From Streptomyces paradoxus (GTDB lineage: Bacteria > Actinomycetota > Actinomycetes > Streptomycetales > Streptomycetaceae): DNA of 64,000 nt. Both the position numbers and the translations under genes were made by a program. The notes under the pieces were generated by a model. The model ran no database searches. It was not told where the DNA came from and saw nothing but the letters and a program-made list of their open reading frames with translations. The stretch is taken from contig NZ_JACHGV010000007.1 of the NCBI RefSeq assembly GCF_014202475.1, forward strand, positions 62,001 through 126,000, given 5' to 3'. Of the stretch, positions 57,779 through 64,000 are shown in pieces; positions within the stretch are counted from its first letter, which is position 1, and the number at the start of each line of letters is the position of its first letter.

Positions 57779-58110
57779 CGGACGGTGACCTTTCGCTGCG
57801 CGGCCTGGACGACGGGCGGCCCCTGCGGGACGAGGGCCGCGCTGAAGCACTGGGCCGCGGAGGTGTCGAGCAATACGGGCACGCCGTCGACCGTGATGCC
57901 GGTGCGGTCGGCGGTCCAGCGGACCGTGGCGCACGGCGTGGGCACCCGGTCGACGGTGTGCGGGCAGCCGGTGACCACGTAGTGGTGCGCGGCCGTGGCG
58001 ACGGCGGCGCCCGCGACGCGCATGCCCCCGGCGGGTGGTGTGGCGGCGGTGACGCGGCCGCCGTGCGGGCAGCCGATCACGGCTCCCGCGTCGAGCAGAT
58101 TCCCGGACAC
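57775..58110 (-). CDS. PAAR-like spike-tip protein
   Basis: A 111-residue small protein that would cap the gpV spike. GAVIGCPHGGRVTA at the start, VTGCPHTV in the middle and a final Cys provide the Cys/His pattern seen in PAAR-like tips that chelate iron or zinc to sharpen the needle. GGGGACAGAAC precedes the GTG at 58110. It lies between spike (15 nt gap) and gp25 (4-nt overlap) genes, as in other eCIS loci. Confidence 0.8.
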   Translation of the reverse strand: MSGNLLDAGAVIGCPHGGRVTAATPPAGGMRVAGAAVATAAHHYVVTGCPHTVDRVPTPCATVRWTADRTGITVDGVPVLLDTSAAQCFSAALVPQGPPVVQAAQRKVTVR

Positions 58111-58125
58111 GTTCTGTCCCCCCGT

Positions 58126-58662
58126 CTATCGCTTCGAGAGCACGGTCAGCTGGCCCTCGTTGATCGTCACTTCACGTCCGCGCAGCACGATCTCGGCGCC
58201 CGCGCCGGTCGCGATGACCACGGCTTCCCTGGTGATGCGGATGGAGGCGCCGCCCTGGGCCTGCAGGAGGATCCCCTGTTCGGCGCCGGGCGTGTCGTTC
58301 ATGACGACCTTGTGCGCCCCCGGCGTCTGCACGACGACCGGCTTGTTCGGCGATCCGGCCTGGAGTTCACGGCGGGCGTCGGGCGGCAGCTCGTCGGCGG
58401 CCCCGTACCAGCACCCCGTCCACACCGGGAAGCTGGGATCCCCCTGCTCGAACTCCACCCACACGCCCGCGCCGGGCGGCGGCACCACGAACTGTCCCGA
58501 CTGCGGCCCGGTGAAGGGCAGGCAGGGCAGCGCCCAGGTCGACGGCTCGTCGCCGAGGACGTCGGGGACCTCGACGGTGACGCGGCCGATGCGCAGCGGG
58601 TCGTTGTCGTCGACGACCCGGCCGCGGAACTTGCCGAGGTAGCGATTGCTGGGTGCCGCCAT
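58126..58662 (-). CDS. Baseplate spike protein gpV (VgrG C-terminal-like)
   Basis: A 178-residue protein. An OB-fold N-terminal half (KFRGRVVDDNDPLRIGRVTVEVPDVLG, PSTWALPCLPFTG, VVPPPGAGVWVEFEQGDPSFPVWTGCWYG) is followed by a beta-prism C-terminal half with hexapeptide-like repeats (HKVVMNDTPGAEQGILLQ, ASIRITREAVVIATGAGAEIVL). It would form the trimeric spike at the tube tip. AGGAG about 10 nt upstream supports the ATG. Follows the gpD hub gene after 33 nt. Confidence 0.87.
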   Translation of the reverse strand: MAAPSNRYLGKFRGRVVDDNDPLRIGRVTVEVPDVLGDEPSTWALPCLPFTGPQSGQFVVPPPGAGVWVEFEQGDPSFPVWTGCWYGAADELPPDARRELQAGSPNKPVVVQTPGAHKVVMNDTPGAEQGILLQAQGGASIRITREAVVIATGAGAEIVLRGREVTINEGQLTVLSKR

Positions 58663-58695
58663 GCTGAACTGCTCCTGATGTGAAGGGGTTGACCG

Positions 58696-59835
58696 CTAGG
58701 GCCGTACGTAGTCGCTGCGGGCTTCGAGGCCCTCGCGGGAGAGGGTGAAGTTCTGCTGGAACGAGCCGGGCCGCAGGTTGTGGGTGACGGACTTGACGTA
58801 GTAGTCGCCGTCGTAGGCCCGCCCGGCGCCCCGTACGCCGACGAGCTGGCGCGGCTGGAGGATGTAGCCGTGCCGGTTCACGTCGAGGGAGCCGGAGCCG
58901 GAGACGACGTCGGCGGAAACGGCCGCGCGGGCGAGCAGTTCGGCCTCGGCCTGCTCGCGCTGCTGCTTGGCGGTGCCGGACAGCGTCCTGCGCTTCAGGG
59001 CCGGGGTGGGGCGCCGGCCGAGCGGCGGCCGCAGCGGGCTGATCGGGGGTTGGGGCAGCAGCGTGGACTGCCGGGTCCCGGGGTCCTGCCAGCGGGCCTG
59101 CGGTTCCTCCCGGGCCGTGCCGTCGTAGGCGAACGTCATCTGGTCGACGGTGGAGTGGGCGTCCAGGTTGACGTTGAGGGCGTGCTGGCGGATGCCGAGC
59201 CGGACCTCTGGGCCCCAACGGGCGGACGACTGGCCCGGGTTCGGCCCCGGCTCCAGGTAGAATGTGTAGCCGTTGGCGCGGGCCAGTTCGGTGACGTAGC
59301 TCAGGTCGGTGCCCGTCTGGTAGTGCACCCGCAGGTCCTGGTGCGGGGGCTGGGCGACCTTCTCGGTGTAGACGTCGGGCCGGATTCCGTAGTCGGAGTA
59401 GCGGCGCAGGATGCTGAGCACGCGTGCGGACGGCGGCAGGTTGGGGTAGCGGGCGGTGCGCTCCTCCAGGTCCATGAGCAGGGTGAGGTCCTCGCCGGTG
59501 ACGGTCAGGGTGGAGTGGCCGGGCCGGTTGCTGGCGCCGACCTCCTGCCGTACGACGAGCCCGTCGAAGAGCACGGCGGGCGTGCCGCGCACGTCGACGG
59601 TCACGATCAGGCGGGTCTTCGGGTCGAAGAACCCCTCGGGCAGCAGCCGGCGGCTGATGACGCCGTTCTTGGTGAGGTCGAAGGCGAGCTGGAATCCGCT
59701 GCGTTCGCCCGCGGTGGCGGTGATCTGGGCGGAGAGCAGGGCCTCGGTGACCTCGGCCGGCACGGGGCGGGCGAGTTTGGGCCCCATGAGGAGGGCGATG
59801 CGGACGGGGCCCTGCCCCACGGGCAGGTCAAACAC
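58696..59835 (-). CDS. Baseplate hub protein gpD (VgrG N-terminal-like)
   Basis: A 379-residue hub protein of the phage late control D/gp27 fold. ARPVPAEVTEALLSAQITATAGERSGFQLAFDL begins the first beta-barrel. FDGLVVRQEVGASNRPGHSTLTVTGEDLTLLMDLEE, LRVHYQTGTDLSYVTELARANGYTFYLEPG and YYVKSVTHNLRPGSFQQNFTLSREGL are typical. It joins the inner tube to the gpV spike. The start is a GTG at 59835, overlapping the LysM gene by 8 nt. A Pro/Arg-rich loop and a Gln/Glu helix interrupt the C-terminal barrel. Confidence 0.86.
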   Translation of the reverse strand: MFDLPVGQGPVRIALLMGPKLARPVPAEVTEALLSAQITATAGERSGFQLAFDLTKNGVISRRLLPEGFFDPKTRLIVTVDVRGTPAVLFDGLVVRQEVGASNRPGHSTLTVTGEDLTLLMDLEERTARYPNLPPSARVLSILRRYSDYGIRPDVYTEKVAQPPHQDLRVHYQTGTDLSYVTELARANGYTFYLEPGPNPGQSSARWGPEVRLGIRQHALNVNLDAHSTVDQMTFAYDGTAREEPQARWQDPGTRQSTLLPQPPISPLRPPLGRRPTPALKRRTLSGTAKQQREQAEAELLARAAVSADVVSGSGSLDVNRHGYILQPRQLVGVRGAGRAYDGDYYVKSVTHNLRPGSFQQNFTLSREGLEARSDYVRP

Positions 59836-60199
59836 GCCGGTCCCCCTGTGCGAAGCCGTCGGCGAGGGGGATGACGATGACCCGCCCGGCTTCGTCGGTC
59901 AGCTCGCGCGGGTCGAGTACGGGGTTGGCGTCGGCGATCTGCCACCACTGCCCCGGGTCGCCGAAGTACCGCTGGGCGAGCAGGTCGGGCCGCTCCCCGG
60001 CGCCGACGACATGGGGTGCGGCGTCCTGCCCGGTCTCGTCGAGCGGGGGCAGCAACCGGCGCTTGGTGTAGCGCACTTCGGTGCCGTCGGCCTGCCGGTG
60101 CACGCCGATCTCGGCGTCGTGGTACCTGCTGGTGCGCGGGTAGGGATGGGCGCCGGGCAGGGCGTCCAGGGCGCTCTCGTACGGTTCGATGTCGGCCAT
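59828..60199 (-). CDS. Small LysM/gpX-like tail protein
   Basis: A 123-residue protein whose C-terminal half, HVVGAGERPDLLAQRYFGDPGQWWQIADANPVLDPREL, is a LysM-like module of the sort found in tail protein X and eCIS baseplate hub proteins, ending VIVIPL. The first half (ARTSRYHDAEIG-like: YPRTSRYHDAEIGVHRQADG) is beta-rich. It likely helps assemble the hub between tube and gpD. The tube-protein stop lies 8 nt upstream and the 3' end overlaps the gpD gene by 8 nt. Confidence 0.83.
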   Translation of the reverse strand: MADIEPYESALDALPGAHPYPRTSRYHDAEIGVHRQADGTEVRYTKRRLLPPLDETGQDAAPHVVGAGERPDLLAQRYFGDPGQWWQIADANPVLDPRELTDEAGRVIVIPLADGFAQGDRRV

Positions 60200-60207
60200 G
60201 GTGTGGC

Positions 60208-60909
60208 TCAGCCCCTCCTGATCGGTGCGCTCGCTGCCGTCCCGATGCCGCCGCCGAGGCCCAGCGCGCCGAGGCCGCCGCCCCGCGCCGCCGCGGCCAG
60301 CCGCTCCTTCTGCGCGAGGTGCGCCATATACAGGTCGGCGCCGCGGTGCCCGGCGGGCAGATCGCTGACGGTGAGGATCTTCATCCCGATGCTGAGCGAG
60401 GCACGGATCGGGTTGAGGTTCACGTCGGAGGCGGACTCGTTGACGGACAGTTCCGTCAGCCGCACGGGCATGACCCGCTTGCTGCCCCAGGTGAACAGCG
60501 TCAGCGGCATCTCGATCGGGCTGATCTCGATGGCGCCCTTCTGTGCCAGCCTGCTCGCGGCGCGCAGTTGAGCGGTGGTCGGCTGCACGAGCATCTCCAG
60601 CGTGGCCAGCTGGGGGTGGATCCCGTCGGGCGCGGCGACCTCGAACTGGTCGGTTGCGTCGATCTCGGCGGTGAACTTCCAGGTCTCCTGCGCGGGCCCC
60701 TTGAGCCGGAGTGCCTCGTTGCGGTCCCCGCTGCCGGTACCGCCGCCCCCGGCGTCCCCGCTGTCGCCGGCCGACTGGGGGCTGACGCTGCGTTCGAGGG
60801 TGTCCGGGTTGAACTGGAGGACGATGATGCGCTGGGGGGTGCCGGTGTCGGGGTCGACGACGACGACGCCGGATCGGACGGGTTTGGGGATGTCGGCGTA
60901 GCGGGTCAC
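60208..60909 (-). CDS. eCIS tube-associated protein (CIS_tube-like)
   Basis: A 233-residue protein. The N-terminus GTPQRIIVLQFNPDTLERSVSP and WKFTAEIDATDQFEVAAPDGIHPQLATLEMLVQP are the recognisable start of the CIS tube/peptidoglycan-binding-like family that sits next to LysM proteins in eCIS loci. FTWGSKRVMPVRLTELSVNESASDVNLNPIRASLSIGMKIL completes it, and a Gly/Ala-rich C-terminus follows. The GTG at 60909 overlaps the previous stop (GTGA). Confidence 0.83.
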   Translation of the reverse strand: MTRYADIPKPVRSGVVVVDPDTGTPQRIIVLQFNPDTLERSVSPQSAGDSGDAGGGGTGSGDRNEALRLKGPAQETWKFTAEIDATDQFEVAAPDGIHPQLATLEMLVQPTTAQLRAASRLAQKGAIEISPIEMPLTLFTWGSKRVMPVRLTELSVNESASDVNLNPIRASLSIGMKILTVSDLPAGHRGADLYMAHLAQKERLAAAARGGGLGALGLGGGIGTAASAPIRRG

Positions 60910-61619
60910 CGGCGGGCCTCCAGCCGCTCCGCCAGCGGGGCGTAGTCGTGTTCCGGGAAGAGCTCGGGGAAGAGCCCCAGCATGACCTCCATGTTGCTCA
61001 CGACATGGTGGAAGGGGTCGTCCGCGAGAGAGACGTCGGTGAACAGGAACTGCCATCCGTAGGCGCCCTTGGTGATCAGCAGAGCGTCCAGATATCCGCA
61101 GTAGTCGAGGTCCGTTTTCCGGGGGCCGGTTTCCGGAATCGACACCCAGATCTCCAGCGGACTCGTGTGGGGCTGGACGCGCACCGCGGCCAGGAGCCCG
61201 GAGCCGGACTGCGGGTGCCCGTCGATCTCCCGGAGCTGTGCGGGGTCGACCGCGCCTGCCGCCGATCCGTGCCCGGCGGTGCTGGGCGGAACGGCGAACA
61301 GGGCGTCGTAGAACATGGGGAGCCGGAACTCCCCGGAAAGCCTCGGGAGGCCTTTCGCGGTCGCCCAGTGGCTGCCGATCTCGGGGAATCGCAGACCGCA
61401 CCGCTCGATGTCCGGGTCGAGCGTCACACCGGCCCACTCCGGCTTGCTCTGCGCGATGGCGCGGACCTCCGCCGCCTGCTCGCTCAGGGGGCGGCCCAGG
61501 TTGCCGCCCTCCAGATCCTCGGCTCCGACCAGGTCGTCGAACACGACGATCGAGTCGCACGAGCGCAATTCCTCGATCATCCTCAGATAGTCACGTTCCC
61601 GACGTGTGGGGCTGTCCAT
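60906..61619 (-). CDS. Unknown protein coupled to the effector: possible immunity or loading factor
   Basis: A 237-residue soluble acidic protein I do not recognise. It has no signal peptide, membrane helix or known motif. Predicted features are an N-terminal helix (RERDYLRMIEELRSC), an alpha/beta centre (LDPDIERCGLRFPEIGSHWATAKG) and a C-terminal GYLDALLITKGAYGWQFLFTDVSLADDP stretch. The ATG at 61619 directly follows the TAG of the large effector gene (TAGATG, zero gap), then a 4-nt overlap leads into the tube gene. Position is that of an immunity protein, adaptor or chaperone. Function is inference only. Confidence 0.6.
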   Translation of the reverse strand: MDSPTRRERDYLRMIEELRSCDSIVVFDDLVGAEDLEGGNLGRPLSEQAAEVRAIAQSKPEWAGVTLDPDIERCGLRFPEIGSHWATAKGLPRLSGEFRLPMFYDALFAVPPSTAGHGSAAGAVDPAQLREIDGHPQSGSGLLAAVRVQPHTSPLEIWVSIPETGPRKTDLDYCGYLDALLITKGAYGWQFLFTDVSLADDPFHHVVSNMEVMLGLFPELFPEHDYAPLAERLEARR

Positions 61620-64000
61620 CTATGTCCCGGGCTCTCTCTCGAAACGGATGATGTCGTTGTCCACGAGGGTCTTGATCTGGTCGAGCCGCTCTCGCAGGTT
61701 GTGGAACTTCTGGGCCGTGGGCTTCGCTCTGTCGTAGTTGGTGATCGCCGTTTCGAGGTCGCTGTACTTGTCGTACGGGCGAAGCCTGAGGAGTGCCTGG
61801 GAGAACTCGTAACCCGTCTCCTTGAGCGTGCGTTTGATGGCACCCACGTCAGCCCGGTTGATGTAGAGCGTGCGGTCCGCGGACGGCGGCGGTGGCGTCG
61901 CCTGGAAAGGAGTCTGCGCCGGGCTGTCCGGATCCCAACGCCGGTTCTGCCGGTCCTCGGTGTATCCGCCCCAGACCGCCTGGATGAAACTGGGGAAACC
62001 ACGCGCCGGCGAGGCAGGCGGCTTGTGGAACCGCACCTGGACGTCGTACCAGATCATCTCTTCCTTGGCGGGGCTGGAGTGCAGCGCCTGGTAGGCGTTG
62101 TCCTCGACGCCGTGGAGGAAGGGGGTGTTCACCTCGGGGCCGCTGGCCGGGACCATGTTGGAGCCCTTTGCGGGGCCGCCGATGCGGTCCGGCAGCAGAT
62201 GCATCCGGACCCATCGATTGCTCGGATCGCTGTTGATGGATTTCGCGTAGAGCCAGCCGATCGGGATGTCCGCGTTGCTGTCCGCGTCCGTGGAGGGCGT
62301 TCCCTTGACGAGTTTGTCGAGGTATCGCGCGGTGAAGTTCCTGCCCATGCGGTGGTCGGTGAAGTGGGGAATTCTGGGCTTGGGCTTCGGGACGCCGTTG
62401 TGCCGCCTCCGCATGGCTGCCGCGAGGTGGGCCATTTCGCTCTGGAGGGCCTCGTAGTTCGCCTGCCAAGCAGCCCGCCCGCCACCGCGCGGCACCCTGG
62501 CGGGCAGCGCGGCCTGGAGCCTCTCCGCTCGCCGGTGCCGGATCTGTGCCTGCTTGAGGGCGGCGCTCTGGTCCGACTTGTGGGAGGAGTCCTGCATCCC
62601 GGCGATCTGGCGTCCCCAGTCCTGGAGGAAGCCGGGGATGAACTGGGGGATGCTGTGCACGTAGAGGGCCGCCGCGCGTCCCTTGCCGTGGAACATCAGC
62701 GTGTGGAGCTCACCGGTGTCGGCGCGGAACCTGGCCGTCGGCAGGACCAGTTCGCGCGTGTGCCTCTCGTCGCGGCGCTCCCTGTTCTCCCTGTCGCGCT
62801 GGTCCGCGCGGTCGTCACGCAGCCGGTCGCGACGCCGCCGCCACATCTCCCGCATCCGGCGCAGCCGGTCGTCCAGGCGCCCGCCGAGCCTGCGGCGCGC
62901 TGTGCCGTACAGCCTGCGGGCCGCGCGTCGGGCACGGTTGACCGCTGACGTGATGGTCTGCCGAGCGCGTCGGAGCGGACGGCGGCGAGGACGCTCCGCG
63001 GGGCGGCGATCTTCGTCGCGGTCCCTTCCCGGCCCGCGACGGTCGTCCTTGCGGTCGCCGTCCGGGCGACGGCTGTCGTCGCCTCGCCGGCCGCCGGGGC
63101 GCGTGCCGCGGGGATCCCGGTCGCCGTCGCCGGGGCGTGCGCCCTTGGTGTCGCGGTGCCGTTCGCGGTCCTCCCCGCGATCCGCGCCCGGGCCACGGCG
63201 GTCGGTGCGGAGGGTGTCCCGGGCGGGACCCCGGCGGGCCGGGCCGGTGCGCTCGTCCCGGTCCTCGTCGCGTGCCGAGCGTTCGGCGTCCCGCATGCGG
63301 CGCCTCGCCGCGTTGACCTCGCGGCCCTCCTCGCGCCGCTCGTCGTCGTCACGGCGCCTCTTCGGTCGCGTGGTGTGCGAGGGGCGGCGCTTCTTCTCGG
63401 GTGCCGGCCGCTTGCCGGGGCGCGGCCCGGCCGGCGGGCGGGACGTCCGGCTCCCGGAGTGCTTGCCGGGCGCGGGGGTGCGGTCGTCGGTGGGCGGGCG
63501 CTGTTCGTCCTTCGGCCGGGCCGGGGCGTCCGGCTTGTCGTCGGAGGGGCCCGGCTTGTTCTTCTTGGTGCGGAGGTTCTTGAGCATGCCGCCGAGTCGT
63601 TCGGCGACCTTGCCCATGAAACGGCTGACGCCTTCGACGAGGAACTCGTAGACCAGTTCCAGCAGTGCCACGACCCCGGCCGCGACCGCCTTCGCGAACG
63701 GCAGCGCGCCGTTGCCGCTCTTGACCGACTTCAGGAAGTCCATGAACAGGCCGAACGCGGTCAGGATCTCGCTGAGGGCGCCCCACGCCGTCTGGAGGGC
63801 GTCGATGACGGCCATGACCCAGCCGGCGCCGGGGATGAGCTTGGCGACGACCTTCTCGACCACCATCACGCCGATGATGACGGGGAGTTGGGGCAGCGCC
63901 TCGTCCCAGGCCAGCTGCGCCATCTGCTCGACGGTGACCCCGCCGGAGATCAGCTCCTGGAAGTCCTCCATCGGGATGCCGATGATCTCCTGGACCTTCT
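61620..64000 (-). CDS. Large eCIS-associated (DUF4157-class) putative effector, 5' end outside window
   Basis: 792 residues are visible; the start, presumably with the DUF4157 metallopeptidase-like domain, is beyond 64000. The first part has amphipathic and hydrophobic helices as in eCIS effectors (LPVIIGVMVVEKVVAKLIPGAGWVMAVIDALQTAWG, SGNGALPFAKAVAAGVVALLELVYEFL). It is followed by about 270 residues of Arg/Asp/Pro-rich low-complexity sequence. The C-terminal domain (from about residue 420) has RFRADTGELHTLMFHGKG, RMHLLPDRIGGPAKGSNMVPAS and YDVQVRFHKP. The second of these resembles the H..L.D.LGGP....N..P motif of secreted nuclease-type toxins. Activity is inferred. Confidence 0.68.
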   Translation of the reverse strand, partial: KVQEIIGIPMEDFQELISGGVTVEQMAQLAWDEALPQLPVIIGVMVVEKVVAKLIPGAGWVMAVIDALQTAWGALSEILTAFGLFMDFLKSVKSGNGALPFAKAVAAGVVALLELVYEFLVEGVSRFMGKVAERLGGMLKNLRTKKNKPGPSDDKPDAPARPKDEQRPPTDDRTPAPGKHSGSRTSRPPAGPRPGKRPAPEKKRRPSHTTRPKRRRDDDERREEGREVNAARRRMRDAERSARDEDRDERTGPARRGPARDTLRTDRRGPGADRGEDRERHRDTKGARPGDGDRDPRGTRPGGRRGDDSRRPDGDRKDDRRGPGRDRDEDRRPAERPRRRPLRRARQTITSAVNRARRAARRLYGTARRRLGGRLDDRLRRMREMWRRRRDRLRDDRADQRDRENRERRDERHTRELVLPTARFRADTGELHTLMFHGKGRAAALYVHSIPQFIPGFLQDWGRQIAGMQDSSHKSDQSAALKQAQIRHRRAERLQAALPARVPRGGGRAAWQANYEALQSEMAHLAAAMRRRHNGVPKPKPRIPHFTDHRMGRNFTARYLDKLVKGTPSTDADSNADIPIGWLYAKSINSDPSNRWVRMHLLPDRIGGPAKGSNMVPASGPEVNTPFLHGVEDNAYQALHSSPAKEEMIWYDVQVRFHKPPASPARGFPSFIQAVWGGYTEDRQNRRWDPDSPAQTPFQATPPPPSADRTLYINRADVGAIKRTLKETGYEFSQALLRLRPYDKYSDLETAITNYDRAKPTAQKFHNLRERLDQIKTLVDNDIIRFEREPGT

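Noticed and set aside
54516..57788. A plus-strand open frame of about 1090 codons opposite the first gpJ gene
   Set aside because: Val/Gly/Arg-rich composition typical of an antisense frame in G/C-rich DNA; the minus-strand gene is a clear baseplate protein.
45795..64000. Interpretation as an ordinary prophage
   Set aside because: Only baseplate, spike and effector-like genes appear, with large J proteins, DUF6519 and a DUF4157-class protein; no integrase, capsid, portal, terminase or attachment-site repeat was seen. Upstream sequence could still change this.
1..64000. CRISPR arrays, tRNA or rRNA genes
   Set aside because: No regularly spaced direct repeats, cloverleaf-like segments with CCA ends or rRNA signatures were noticed on reading; a covariance-model scan would be decisive.

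Overview
The window is high-GC DNA from a Streptomyces-like actinomycete. Evidence for this is the strong G/C third-position bias, GTG/TTG starts, purine-rich GGAGG ribosome sites alternating with apparently leaderless starts, secreted polysaccharide-degrading enzymes, and single-copy regulators beside their targets. No rRNA, tRNA, CRISPR array or insertion-sequence transposase was recognised. Family names come from recalling motifs; no search was run.

Layout. 1-12.1 kb is housekeeping and accessory metabolism: the start of a transglutaminase-like gene; a DUF6421-type / SDR / threonine aldolase operon; a GDPD phosphodiesterase; GNAT and VOC proteins; a MarR + FUSC transporter pair; an M56 peptidase; PAP2 and HAD phosphatases. 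12.1-21.4 kb is rich in regulator/target pairs: TetR, a divergent LVIVD-repeat/DUF305 pair, an FprA-type reductase, MFS exporter with divergent WYL regulator, and ArsR with divergent old yellow enzyme. 21.4-24 kb holds secreted polysaccharide enzymes (CBM2 esterase, PL3 pectate lyase) with LacI-type operator motifs. 24-37.6 kb has PaaX/AidB-like dehydrogenase, a HEAT-repeat protein, uracil-DNA glycosylase with a coupled BadF/GlcNAc-kinase-like ATPase, a CbiX-like protein, a lactonase behind a DasR-like site, a second FUSC protein with a divergent Lrp/AsnC regulator, and a HAD phosphatase. 37.7-45.8 kb has a GH127 glycosidase with an inserted LamG-type domain, a DUF4142 protein, a LysR effector domain without HTH paired with DUF5997, and a decayed D-glucarate operon: chimeric transporter pseudogene, kdgD with an in-frame stop, intact gudD.

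45.8-64 kb, all minus strand, is one long tightly coupled operon for the baseplate half of an extracellular contractile injection system (eCIS). In transcription order it encodes a large putative DUF4157-class effector (5' end beyond the window), a coupled possible immunity or accessory protein, tube/cap protein, LysM protein, gpD-like hub, gpV spike, PAAR tip, gp25 wedge, two large gpJ-like proteins (the second with a C-terminal LysM and an in-frame intergenic-type repeat), a tail-I/beta-helix protein, a DUF6519 protein and a PGRP-type amidase. Sheath, tube and ATPase genes are not in view and would be expected upstream of position 64000.

The most interesting signals are the putative effector/immunity pair, the repeat inside the baseplate gene, the LysR-effector/DUF5997 pair, the decayed glucarate locus with intact promoter and operator, the GH127-LamG insertion, and several near-perfect operators that link regulators to their neighbours.
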